Below, one piece after another: positions 1 through 11,546 of a DNA stretch of 64,000 bases. Made by a program: the position numbers and the translations under genes. How positions within the stretch are numbered: position 1 is the first letter of the stretch; every line of letters begins with the position of its first letter. Source of the stretch: Lutraria lutraria (taxonomy: Eukaryota > Mollusca > Bivalvia > Venerida > Mactridae); the NCBI GenBank assembly GCA_964023205.1, contig OZ026834.1:47425029-47489028 (forward strand), written 5' to 3'. The notes under the pieces were generated by a model, which saw only the letters and a list, made by a program, of their open reading frames with translations, did no database searches and was not told the origin of the DNA.

Positions 1-45
1 TCAAGGTTACAGGGGGCATCCATGTTTCATAAACACTTCCTGTTT
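1..45 (+). repeat. 3' tail of a dispersed Helitron-like repeat
   Basis: The first bases read 'tcaaggttacagggg' and then a hairpin-like 'catgtttcataaacactt'. This matches the right-hand end of the fuller copies at 16463-16651, 44748-44993 and 52218-52401. Only the tail lies inside the window. Confidence 0.6.
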
Positions 46-359
46 ATAATTTTCACTTGCACTGAATGAATTTGGATTAACAACTTTGAACACATGCTCC
101 AGGCAAGCTGTTAAATGTTAATCAAAATTGATAGGTTAAATAAAAACAAATAAAAAACAATCATTAAACTTGTTTTTCCTTTTTATTACTTCGATTGTGT
201 GAGAAAAAAGACATACATTTGTGTTTTCACCTATTTTAGTCATGATTTGTTTAAGTGGTATATTGTTGTATATTTGAAAAACACTTATTTGTTTATAGTT
301 TAATGCAAAAAATTTGCAGCAATGTATTTCTTTTTTCGACAAATATGTTTTGGAGCAAG

Positions 360-1021
360 TTCACTGTGTGGTAGCACTGTATGCAAAAAATCAACGGTGT
401 TTACAAGATGGCAGACGGATAAATGTTGTGAGGTAGGTGTCGTTTGTTTTTGGTTCAAACTTTTTAAATACAACGTCCTCTACACAATAGTATACATCAA
501 ATGAAAGGACTTTAAAACGGCAATCGGCGACTAATAATCGTTTTTTATCAAACCACGCCGTTTTCACAAAATCAGTGTCTGAACATCTCGTGTTGAGTTT
601 TTTGAAAAACGAAGCGAGGAAACTGAACAAAACCGACGATTATTCCGTTAAAATGAATGAATCGACAAAAATACTTGTCCACGTGTATGGAGAATGTAAA
701 GCTCCTCACGTATATCCATTATTTCCTCATCAAAATCCCTTGTAGTAGATGTTTTAAAGCTTTTAAATTTTACATACTGTACGCCACGGTGCTAAGTGTA
801 AACATTGTACTGTACGCAACGGAGAAAACAATTTCTGTACGCAACGGAGCAATAATTTTAGTCAAAAATCTGTACGCAACGGAGCAGTCAATGAATAGCT
901 TGTTTCTGTGTATTTAAAAAGTTTGAACCAAAAACAAACGACACCTACCTCACAACATTTATCCGTCCGCCATCTTGTAAACACCGTTGATTTTTTGCGT
1001 ACAGTGCTACCACACAGTGAA
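360..1021. mobile_element. Foldback element with 112-bp inverted repeats
   Basis: Positions 360-471 and 910-1021 are inverted copies of each other. I see only about two mismatches (tatgc/tacgc and cagacgg/cggacgg). The spacer is about 440 bp and carries the word TGTACGCAACGGAGC in three close copies (from 811, 836 and 871) plus a diverged one at 778. A related word, CTGTACGCAA, also lies inside the terminal repeat. No convincing target-site duplication is visible. Short open frames on both strands run through the inverted repeats and are not credible genes. The near-identity of the arms suggests a fairly recent insertion. Superfamily unknown. Confidence 0.8.
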
Positions 1022-1996
1022 GTTAGAGATATCTTTTGTAAATTGTCTTCCCACATGTATAATTTTAGTAAAAGTAATTATTTTTCTGGTTTTGTGTAAA
1101 ATTTATAATGAATTATCAGTTTTTATTATTATTTACAAAGTTATCATGACATTTGTTTTTCATAAAATTTAAAATAAAAATATTTAAAAAAAAATTAAAA
1201 TCTTACCTGGATGCTACATGTTCCATTATGACTGTACAATCATTGAATTTTAACAATGGATGATCATTGAACTATAGTAAAAATTAAATTCATGCATTAA
1301 TGATAATTGAATTATTCAACTTAAAGCCTATCAATGAGCAGCTACTACACATTGATACAATTTAATTCTTTCCTCCTCACTAGACAAGAACTGCAGTATT
1401 AGCATTCAGTCAGTTGGAAGTATAGATGATTGTTTCCTTGTGTTAAACTATCAATGATTTAATAGTAGATCCAGTTACTTATTTCTTATCTACTCCATTT
1501 ATTTTATTCTTTTTTACCCAAATGTGATCATATGTCGGTATATTGATATATTAGTTAAGGATTGACATCCTAGATTACCTATAGGGATCAATCTACATGT
1601 CCACTAAGGGATTATATCTTCTGAGAATGGATTTATTCTGTCAATTTGAGAATTGAACAACCATATTTCACCAAATTTGTTCTCTGCTCAATGTGTAGGG
1701 AAAGACTGTAGGAAAGAATCTTACTTGTAGAAAAATGATTAAATAACTTTTCTTGTTTAAATTTATGAATCTTATTAAGACTTGTAAAAATATAATTAAT
1801 TAATTAAGGGAGAAATTGATAATTAAAAGAGAGGAATGTAAATTTCTGAGTGAATACTTAGTTTAGAGAGTTTCTTTTATAGGTATAGAATTAACTGATA
1901 CATTGTATATTTTAGTCCTGGCATATAAATTCCAATATAAATGCACACCTGAACAAAAATCTTGCGTGATGTTATTTTATTGTAAAATGTCAACAG
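1022..1996. other. AT-rich stretch upstream of the first visible exon
   Basis: I see no gene, RNA or repeat here. A minus-strand donor-like 'ccag|gtaaga' (complement of 1201-1210) follows a short open stretch, but there is no further support. Any upstream exon of the + strand gene must lie left of the window or be too short to recognise. Confidence 0.5.
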
Positions 1997-2047
1997 GGAA
2001 TGTTGGGTTGAAAGCAAAGGTCTTAAAAACACAATCACATGAAGCAG
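1997..2047 (+). CDS. Candidate internal exon A of an unrecognised split gene
   Basis: This 51-base exon is bounded by 'aatgtcaacag|GGAATG' and 'GAAGCAG|gtaaat'. One frame is open (two leading bases, then NVGLKAKVLKTQSHEA, then one trailing base). That phase joins exactly onto exon B at 13299, which also begins with two bases before its first full codon. The other two frames contain stops. The pyrimidine tract is modest, so this is the weakest of the upstream exons. It is 51 bases long, so skipping it would not shift the frame. The product family is not recognised and the gene's 5' end lies outside the window. RNA evidence is needed to exclude chance. Confidence 0.4.
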
Positions 2048-2761
2048 GTAAATCATTTAAATAATTTAATTTGGAAATTTTTCATTAAATTAGAGTGTGT
2101 GTCATTGCATTTAAATGATTGATTTTCTGCTTATCAACTTTCTGTCTGGTCTTCTATTAAATAATGTTATATTATTCTACTCAGATGCACAACTTTATCC
2201 TAAAACATGACATTAATTGTAGCATTCAATTGTTGGTTATCGCAAGGTTTTCATTAGTACAGCAAATTTTCAGTTAAATAAATACTTGACATATTTTAAC
2301 ATAACTATTAATAAGTTTTGTCAGTTCATTTCATTAGATAGCAGAAATTGCGTTGTAAGAAACATCGGTCTTGCATTAAAACGTCCTACCTTTCTGTGTA
2401 TTTAAAATTAGTCTATTACACATAAATTACGTTAGGTTAAATATTGACATTTTCTGATTATGAAGACTATTTTTGAACCCACACAGGCAGTTTCATAAAA
2501 CATTCCAACATTTTTTTTTGGTGAAACGTCGTGACTTAAAATTTTATTTATTTCATACATGTTGAATTTTTAATATTTATGCGCTTATCCTGCACAATGT
2601 AACAAAAGGTAACCTAGTTAAAGACAATTAAAACAGTAGCTATGTATTTACAGTGCATTTCCCTGATTAAGCTATAGGACATAACAAACCTCTTATAATG
2701 GATACTGGAAAGTCATTAGATAGCTGACCACAAAAATAATGATGCTTGAGTGGTAAATTAT

Positions 2762-3322
2762 TTTACCTGATGTTTACATGATAAGTTAGGTTACCTGATG
2801 TTTACATGGTAAAATTAGGTTACCTGATGTTTACATGGTAAAATATGTTACCTTGTATTTACATGGTAAACTAGGTTACATGTTGTTTACATGGTAAACT
2901 AGGTTACATGTTGTTTACATGGTAAAATTAGGTTACCTGATGTTTACATGGTAAAATATGTTACCTTGTGTTTACATGGTAAACTAGGTTACATGTTGTT
3001 TACATGGTAAAATTAGGTTACCTGATGTTTACATGGTAAAATATGTTACCTTGTGTTTACATGGTAAACTAGGTTACATGTTGTTTACATGGTAAACTAG
3101 GTTACATGTTGTTTACATGGTAAAATTAGGTTACCTGATGTTTACATGGTAAAAGATGTTACCTTGTGTTTACATGGTAAACTAGGTTACATGTTGTTTA
3201 CATGGTAAATTTGGTTACCTGATGTTTACATGATAAATTAGGTTAATTTATGTTCACATGGTATGTTAGATTACCTGATGTTTACATGGTAAACTCGAGT
3301 ACCTGATCTTTACATGGTAAAG
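2762..3322 (+). repeat. 28-29-bp minisatellite with higher-order pattern
   Basis: About 20 tandem units are built on 'ttacctgatgtttacatgg' plus 'taaaattagg'. Three main unit types alternate, with starts TTACCTGATG, TTACCTTGTG and TTACATGTTG, and they recur in the same order several times. This indicates duplication of three- or four-unit blocks. Each unit contains the small inverted repeat TTTAC-atg-GTAAA. Units at both edges are more diverged. Confidence 0.9.
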
Positions 3323-4422
3323 AGATATTGCTCAAAATATATTTCCCAAAAGAAATTGGTTATCTTAATTGTTGCTCAAAAAAGAGAAAGTTATCTAATA
3401 CCTATAGAATTTCTTTAAAAATGTTTCTAAATTATATAACTGAGATTATAATAAATGGTATACAGTCAGGGACCTGTTATTTATGTTCACCTAAGTCACA
3501 ATGTAAGATGTATGCATGTAATTCTTTTACTAGCAATAATAATCAAGTTATATTATTTAGGAACAGGTTAATTATTCTCTCATTTTGGCGCGGTCATTGA
3601 CTTCAAATACATTTCTTGCATTTCTATGACTTGGAAATGGAAATATCCTGGCATTATATTTAATTCTTGGATCAGAATTCTATGAGCTGTTAATAAAGAA
3701 TGGTAAAATTTATCCAGTTTTTGCATCCGCAAAATTAATATGAAGTGTTTTTTATAATGTTAAAAACACTGAATTTTCTTGTAAATATGATGGATTAACA
3801 TCAATTTCGTTGTGTGTTTTTTCCTGTACTTTGTGGATCAAATTTTATTCCAACTAACAAAAAGTATCTGTAAATAAAGTTTTCTCTGGCTGCAAAATCT
3901 TAATAAACTGAACTTCAAAAAAAAGTTGAACTTCAAAATATCGAATAGAGATAAAAAAAAATGAAGCAAATCTTTAAAGAACTTAAGCGTATCTCCAGTA
4001 ATTGATAGCTTTGATAGAATTTTATGTACAAAAACTAAAATGTGATAAAATGTTTAATATGATATTTGACCCCGTATATGTTGCGGGGGACAAATTCATT
4101 GATACTGAGTGATTATGATTCCGATATAAGATTTAACTTCCAGTTGATACCAGTACTGATTGGTCCTAGATGTCGGGATTTGTACCAAAGACAATGTAAT
4201 CTATAAATGTCGTTATCCTGTCATTGTTTAAAACTATGGTCCATCAAAGTGTGTATAATATCTTCGTGGAGGTGGTTCTGTTTTTGGTTTAATACAGTTC
4301 TTACAAGATTAATCTGATGAGTTTATTTTTAATATTGACAAATCAGTGCAGTTATATTGTCATATTTTAACACCTCAGACTGTCATTGTACACACCAGAT
4401 TATGGAAATACAATGAGTGGGA

Positions 4423-4708
4423 CCAGTATACTGTGAGATTAGGGTACCGGTAGTGTCTTAAATCAGTATACTGTGAGATTAGGGTACCGGTAGCATCTTG
4501 AACCAGTATACCGTGAGATTAGGGTACCAGTAGCATCTTGAACCAGTATACTGTGAGATTAGGGTACCAGTAGCATCTTGAACCAGTATACTGTGAGATT
4601 AGGGTACCGGTAGCATCTTGAACCAGTATACCGTGAGATTAGGGTACCAGTAGCATCTTGAATCAGTATACTGTGAGATTAGGGTACCAGTAGTGTCTTG
4701 AATCAGTA
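4423..4708 (+). repeat. 40-bp tandem array, seven units
   Basis: The word 'agattagggtacc' recurs at 4437, 4477, 4517, 4557, 4597, 4637 and 4677, an exact 40-base spacing. Units differ by a few substitutions (accGG/accAG, tagCATC/tagTGTC). The array is noncoding. Confidence 0.9.
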
Positions 4709-5035
4709 TGTGTTATGCCTTGAGAAGAGTAAGTTCATGACACGGTGTGCTGCCTAATTGACACAGTCAGTCTGATATTAAACCGTTTCCCAGACTTGTT
4801 GACCACACCCTGGAACAAAAGTATGTTCTCACACCCATATTTGGTAAAATATTATAATTACGTAGTGAAAAGTCTTTGAAAACAGTCTGTTGACCAGCCT
4901 ACCGTCAGATGTTTAATTTAAACTTAAATATTTATATATTTTACATCGATTGTAGAGCAAGTTCTTACATTTTATATTAACTACTCTCGATGGCTACTTC
5001 CTGGATTCTGACCAGTACTCACACTGCAAGAAGGA

Positions 5036-5115
5036 ATTGTAAAGGTTCCAGTCAAATTCCGCTACTGACATGATTCAAACCCTGCACCTCCGCTCCTGAT
5101 ATTGTAATCGCCTAA
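5036..5115 (-). repeat. Possible SINE fragment with B-box-like sequence
   Basis: Read on the minus strand, 'cagggtttgaatcatg' resembles a pol III B box. The upstream part does not give a clear A box. It could be an eroded SINE or chance. Confidence 0.3.
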
Positions 5116-6212
5116 TTTAGACCTGAGCGTACCAATATGAAATTCCAAGCTTACTGTTCTAGTTAGAGAGTGAATTTCATTCAAATATTGTAAACCTCTA
5201 ACCAATATATCTATATTTATGTCATAAACTGGGTATAATTAAATGCTTATGAAATAAATGGTTTCAATCTCTTGAGTGTTGTTAGGTAGGTCTCTTACAT
5301 CTTACATTGCTCCTAAATTATGTATCACCATTTTATATCTATAAATTAAAGAAAAACTTGGCTTATGTATAGTCACTATTCAAATTAATGTGATGTGATT
5401 TATTGCAATGTATTTACACATGAAAGCAAAAAAAAACTTAATTGATAATTTTTAAGGTCAAAGGTAAATGTTCAAGGTTGCCAAGGTAGGATGGGAAATT
5501 TCTTTAAAATGACGACATTTTTTTACAATGAATGCAAAAGTAGTAGTAAATAATCAGGTCTACATTAAATGTCAATTTACCCCGTTCACACATCCAGTCA
5601 CTTATTATAATTAAAAACTAATTTTCAAAATGGGTTGACGAGATTTTGACATTTAATTCTGTAAGTTGAACAATGCTTTGAGATTTTAATCGTTTTACTT
5701 ATGGTATTTTTTACATGTTTTGGTTAATGTTAGTAATGAAAAACCAGTTAGCGTCTTTAAAAAATTGTCATAATTCACACGGTTCTCACTGTTATTTTTT
5801 ATGGTAATCCTGGTATCGTTGACACTCGTATGATACAATAATACGGAGACGTTTTAATTTATACTTCTAGATGTTACTGTATCAGCCCGCTAATGTCTGT
5901 CACATAAATAAAATAATATCTCATTTCATATGTTAATTACATTAAGTGGGAAAGCGGCTGTTTTGCACTACTGTGAATTTTGGTGAATTTTTATTTCAGT
6001 GCTTGTTAATTTAACTGAGCAATATTTGTGATATGCTGGCCCTGGGGATTTGTTTACGTATATTGTTATATTTTATCTCTTAAAAAACAAATACACACTG
6101 CAAAATAATATAATAAAAAAAAAATCATAAAAAAGGTAAAAGATATTTTGAGTTCGGGCATAACAGTTTAGTTGGTATACAGCCTGCCTTATAAGCGTCA
6201 AACATGCTAATA

Positions 6213-7072
6213 TACAGTCAAGCCTCTGAACAAAGGCTACCATTGGGAGAGACAGACTTTGTAATGTGACCTTTATTGACAGGTGGCCTTTATTTGGAGG
6301 TCATTTTGTTGACAGGTTGACCTTGATTTGGAGGTCATTTTGTTCACAGGTTGGCCTTATTCAGAGGTCATTTTGTTCACAGTTTGACCTTGATTTTGAG
6401 GTCATTTTGTTCACTGGTTGGCCTTCATTCGGAGCTCATTGTGTTCACAGGTTGACCTTGATTTGGAGGTCATTTTGTTCACATGTTGGCCTTCATTCGG
6501 AGGTCATTTTGTTCACAGGTTGACCTTGATTTGGAGGTCATTTTGTTCACAGATTGACCTTGATTTGGAGGTCATTTTGTTCACAGGTTAGCCTTTATTC
6601 AGAGGTCATTTTGTTCATAGTTTGGCCTTGATTTGGAGGTCATTTTGTTCACAGGTTGGCCTTCATTCGGAGGTCATTTTGTTCACAGGTTGACCTTGAT
6701 TCGGAGGTCATTTTGTTCACAGATTGACCTTGATTTGGAGGTCATTTTGTTCACAGATTGACCTTGATTTGGAGGTCATTTTGTTCACAGGTTAGCCTTT
6801 ATTCAGAGGTCATTTTGTTCACAGGTTGACCTTGATTCGGAGGTCATTTTGTTCACAGATTGACCTTGATTTGGAGGTCATTTTGTTCACAGGTTAGCCT
6901 TTATTCAGAGGTCATTTTGTTCAAAGTTTGGCCTTGATTTGGAGGTCATTTTGTTCACAGGTTGGCCTTCATTCGGAGGTCATTTTGTTCACAGGTTGAC
7001 CTTGATTTGGAGGTCATTTTGTTCACAGTTTGGCCTTCATTCGGAGGTGGCCACAGCCACAGATTGACTGTA
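6213..7072 (+). mobile_element. Pogo-like foldback element expanded into a 34-bp tandem array
   Basis: The left end is TA-CAGTCAAGCCTC and the right end is GATTGACTG-TA. These are complementary termini with TA on both sides, as in Tc1/mariner-pogo nonautonomous elements. Nearly all of the interior (about 6262-7045) is a tandem array of roughly 34-bp units, such as 'ggttgaccttgatttggagg' followed by 'tcattttgttcaca'. The array alternates gacc/ggcc and tttgg/ttcgg variants. The unit resembles words in the compact copies at 48612-48811 and 60398-60579 ('ggtggcctttgttcacagg'). A short open frame through the array is an artefact. Confidence 0.8.
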
Positions 7073-7498
7073 CTTAAAGACTCTCCCTAGCTATTTGTGT
7101 TTAGGCCATTGTTTAGCGGCAGGAAATATATACATGAAGATTGTGGTGATCTTGGAAGTGTTTATTGTAAATTTTATCTTTCTTGAGAAAGGTCAGCATG
7201 TTCCAATCATAACATGTCTAGAATATTTTCTTGTGAAAAAAGTCCAGCCATATCAGTCTGAAAATGTGTAGTATTTCTGATCTGTTTGTGCAACCTATTT
7301 CCATATTTTTCCAAGAATCCAATTTTTCCTCGAGGCAAAATCAAAGCACTGTAGGTTTTCATAATAAGTTCATAAGTAATAATTAAATTATTAATTTTAG
7401 AGTGTCTGATTGCTTGATGTTTAAATGAATCTGCTCTGGCATAACAACATAGTTTGTATTTCGAAGTATTAATGAATAAGTCTCATGTAATTTGCTAA

Positions 7499-7680
7499 AC
7501 AGTTGCAACCTGTCCAAAGCAACACCTTTTGGGAGTAGCAAAATTATGTTGTTCTTGAGAGGTTGTTGCTCTAGAGAGGTTAAATTTATTATCAAATTGT
7601 GCATAAGGAAAAAAATCACGCTGTTTTGAAGGGAGATTATTTGTTGAAGAGAGGGCCGTACTAGAGAGGTTTAACTGTAT
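7499..7680 (-). mobile_element. 180-bp foldback family, copy 1
   Basis: It runs from 'acagttgcaacctg' to 'gaggtttaactgta'. The body contains 'agcaacacc', 'ggttgttgctctagagagg' and 'gagagggcc'. It is the reverse orientation of copy 2 and moderately diverged. Confidence 0.8.
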
Positions 7681-8599
7681 ATGCTGGGTGGTTAAGAATT
7701 GCCTTGCATATCTTGTAGTAAAGCAGAGGTAATAATTATATTACTTCTTAATACATAATAAAAAATGCTGACAATTATGACATTGAAAATTCTACAATGC
7801 TCCCTAAGTCAGATTGATAATTGAGTTTTTATTTGAATATTAATTTCATTTTTATATGTTTACATTTCAGTTATTTAGGGTGCTGTAGCCCCTGTTTATT
7901 TAGTTCGTTATCAGCAAATCTTCCTCATCACATAAATTGCTGTTTTACCCTGCAGTGCTGTGAAGTGAATGGTCCTCAAGTTATGTCTTAATTTGAAGGT
8001 TATATGCGTGTAAAAGCTACCTTATATAGCTGGAGATAATCAACTCGACTGGCGACCGCGAGATGATGACCCAATGTTATACCTGTCATTATATACGTTT
8101 AAGAGTGTGGGAAAATAGGAGATAGACTTTCGCTGTACGTCAGTTTAACTAAAAATGTGTATCAGTTAATTACTGCGCATCTTTAATTTTCTCGTCAACT
8201 TTTGAATCTCTTTTTAGCATTATTTGGTGTTGATGCATCCATGATAAATCTAATGAATGTTGAGAGGGCAGGAACTTTTGAAGGGTAAATCATTTAAAGA
8301 ACTAAAAATTGAAGTGAACAATTTGTTTGTAGCAAATGATACACTGTTTACGGTACTAGATTATGCATGATAGATATTGCAGTATGTTGAACAAGATCAT
8401 TAATCAACGACTGTAAAATGATATATGGTTAACTTTCACATGTTAAATCTTAGTCGTTTTTTTTTTATAATAGCTATGTAAGATGTCACATTGTGTGTAC
8501 AGATTAATTTTGTACGAATCTTTAAAAGAGGACTGATGTGCCTGACCTTGGAGGCCCTGATAGTAATCCAATACTCCATTCATGACTTATCTGTCATTG

Positions 8600-8816
8600 T
8601 GGGGGCCTCCTTCATCAAGTGGTTATAGGCTCTGACTAGTAATCATTAGCTCCTGGGCCCTGTGAGTTCAAATTCCATCGGGACCACATTTCACATTTGA
8701 GAAAGCTATCCAGCTATCTGACGTAAGGTTGGTGTGTACCTGGGGGTCTTCCTCGAAAGGTTGCGAATTAATTGTCCCTGTCTATTGGTGTATTAAATAT
8801 TAAACTCCAGACAAAA
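8600..8816 (+). repeat. tRNA-derived SINE
   Basis: A tRNA-like head ('gtggttataggctctgac' and B box 'gagttcaaattcc' near 8668) is followed by a tail with 'aaagctatccagctatctga' and 'ggtgtgtacctggggg'. The words around 'cacatttgagaaagctatccagc' match the minus-strand copy at 38345-38470. It is a pol III type retroposon and noncoding. Confidence 0.7.
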
Positions 8817-9264
8817 GACTATCATATCAAATCATTTACATAAGTTTTACCTCATGTAACTGTAGTTTATTTAAAGGTAATGATCTATAAAGGGACATTT
8901 TACAATTATCAATTAAAGCTAAAAATAAGTTGTAAGACCCATTAAACAGTTTTATGGGTAATATATTGAGATTTTCTGAAAATTGTTAAAATTTACTGAT
9001 GAAAAAACTTTTTGTATGAAATTTGATTCACCAACCAGTGTAACAGTTACCATTTACTTGATTTCTAAATCTAGCAGTTTGATACAAGCTTCTGTATCAT
9101 GAAGTGACAACCTCTTGTTCACACATTTTGAAAATATGCTGTTGTTTGTTTTCCTGTTATATCCTCATATTCTCATAAATATTTATTTACTTTTCTGATT
9201 CTGAGAATTCTTGTTAATTTACAAAATTCATAGAGAAAGCATGCTGCATGCATAATTATATAGA

Positions 9265-9443
9265 TACAACGCAACCTCTCTAGAGTGGCCCTCTCTTGAG
9301 CAACAACCTCTCTTCAACGGTAGCATGATTTTTCCCACTGCCCAATTTAACTATTAATTTAACCTCTCTAGAGCAACAGTCTTTCAACAACAACTTAATT
9401 GTGTTATACCAAAAGGGTCTTGCTTTGGACAGGTTGCACTGTA
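9265..9443 (+). mobile_element. 180-bp foldback family, copy 2
   Basis: It starts 'tacaacgcaacctctctaga' and ends 'aggttgcactgta'. The halves are roughly complementary, both built on 'gcaacaacctctc' words. Confidence 0.85.
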
Positions 9444-9995
9444 ATTGAATAAACCACTCAAACAGATTGTATGATTGGTTTCAAATCGATTAAATTTTTT
9501 ATAAAAAGATTTCAGTGAAATAGTCTAAACACCTCTATACTCTGCCTACATTGATGATAAAATGAATTCCTGGAATGATTGCCGACTTTCTTGTTCCAAA
9601 TGTGAATCAATGCTAGAACTGTTTCCTGTCATTTTGAGGAAATCCAGAATGAGGCCGGGTAACAGCAATTACTCAATTTTGACAGTTAAATTGAAAGTAC
9701 TAATTAGGTCAAGTACTCCCTAATGTAAAACTCTGTTAGACTCCTGATTTATCCTGGGGTGCTTCATTTATAGGTTGGAGATTTTTTTGTACATTATAGC
9801 TTCTCCTGTACTTCATGCCGACAGTATTTAATAGATTTTCTAACACTTTCACTCTAATTTTTATCTTTATCACTTGTCTTTTAACTCCTCAAAAAATGAG
9901 AAGTTATTACTAAGTTCTCATTAAGTCAATCATGAACTTTAACTGAGTAAATTCAAGTGCTGCCATGTGTTGATCCATTAACGTAATACTATTGT

Positions 9996-10088
9996 AAAGG
10001 AGTAGCAGAATTATGTAGTTGTTGAGAGGTTGTTGTTAAATAGAGGGCCACTCTGGAGAGGTTGTTGTTCAATAGAGGGTCACTCTGT
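9996..10088 (-). mobile_element. 180-bp foldback family, truncated copy 3
   Basis: Only half of the element is present ('ggagtagcagaattatgtag' to 'gagggccactctgg'). The phrase 'gagaggttgttgtt...atagagggycactctg' is duplicated within it. Confidence 0.7.
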
Positions 10089-11348
10089 GACTGCATAAAG
10101 CTACATATTGTCATCAGCTTCATACTGAAAGTGTCTACTTTGACTATCTTTATGCAGGATAAAAATGACTGTGGTCTACATAAAATGGTCTTTTTTTTAT
10201 CAATGAATTTAACGACGATTAAAAAATGTCCTCAATTTTTCATCAGACTTTTGTAGAAGCATTTTGACTGTGTATCATATTGTGTGTTAATTAACATCAA
10301 ATTTCTTCGTATGTTGATATTCTAGCCAACTAAATGTACTACAACAGGTACATGTATAAGGGGCCAAGCACATGAAGCAATGTTGGTAAACCTCAAGTAT
10401 GCAAGAGCTGATTGTATCACAGTACAATCACTCCAAATACTGACTGAGGTAGCTCTAAACCTCTGTGTGAAACATTGTCTGGGATTGTAAACTTTACCTA
10501 TTTGAGTATAATATCTCAATTCTTTCTTTCTATGTCCTTGTTTAACTTTGTTTTATAAAATGAAAAAAGAAAACATGGATGATATGAAGTCCTTTTAAAA
10601 ATGAACAGTATCAAATTTTAAACGTGTGGCCACATAATTGTTTATAATAGAAAAAACTACAAAGCGGTAATTAAATCGGACAAAAGGGAATCCAGTAGCA
10701 CATGCCAACAGAGCGGCAATTAACGTGGCCATCAGACAATCTTTGGACGCAGTGATCGTCAATTTCTGAAAAATAACACCTTATTGATAATGAAAATGGA
10801 ATGCAGTCCTTGTCCGTTAATTGATTTCATTGGTTACAATAATTACAGGTTTCATGTAAAAAAGTGTAAGCCAAATTGATTTTTAAAACAATTTGTAATC
10901 TTCCGATGAATGATAATTTTCTAATCTGACAAAAATCTACAGTGGTTATCTCAAAAGTAATGGTTGATTATTGAAAACAAGGATTTCTTTGTTTAAAGCA
11001 ATGTTATGATGTTTAGGTTTGAAACTATTGACTTTCAGGTTGGTTTGAGCTCTTTCATTCATAAGTTCTCCACACCTCAGATATTTGCTCAATTTCTGAG
11101 TCATGTAGAAAACTTTAAGTGTCAATAGTTTGACAGTTTGTTCCAACTTGTATATTTTTATGGCTTAAAGACCATTAAAATGTTTATTTAATTTTTTACT
11201 ATTTTTTAGCGTGTTAATGATATTATTTAATTATTTTATCATAAATGACTTATTTGTAAAACCACAAAACTGCAGTTTAAAAATCAGTATACATGTATGT
11301 AACTTATTCTTACAATATTTTTTTTTTTTTGAAATTGAATGATAGTTC

Positions 11349-11546
11349 AGCTTTCCAAAGCCATCACTCACTCACTCACTCACTCACTCACTCACTCACT
11401 CACTCACTCACTCACTCACTCACTCACTCACTCACTCACTCACTCACTCACTCACTCACTCACTCACTCACTCACTCACTCACTCAGCGTGCATGTGGAA
11501 GTCTACGTAAGTTCAGTTTCCATAAGTACTTTCAGTACTTTGATTA
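11349..11546 (+). repeat. AGTACT-palindrome dispersed repeat, copy 1, interrupted by a microsatellite
   Basis: Left part 'agctttccaaagccatcact' and right part 'agttcagtttccataagtac' plus 'tttcagtactttgatt' match the ends of the copies at 24130 and 47467. The centre is replaced by the (TCAC)n tract. Confidence 0.75.
11364..11486 (+). repeat. (TCAC)n microsatellite, about 30 units
   Basis: About 122 bases of uninterrupted tetranucleotide. Because four is not a multiple of three, all frames read as a Ser/Leu/Thr/His repeat, so the open frames crossing it are not genes. Confidence 0.98.

Noticed and set aside
1207..1275. Minus-strand exon ending at 'ccag|gtaaga'
   Set aside because: Only about 20 codons, weak acceptor and no partner exon.
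2762..3322. CRISPR-like array
   Set aside because: Units are contiguous with no unique spacers, and the genome is eukaryotic; it is a minisatellite.
3328..3600. 90-codon frame right after the 2.8-kb array
   Set aside because: Residues are AT-driven (Ile, Asn, Lys, Leu), there is no splice or start support, and nothing in it is recognisable.
4423..4708. Interstitial telomeric repeat (contains TTAGGG)
   Set aside because: TTAGGG occurs once per 40-base unit, not in tandem.
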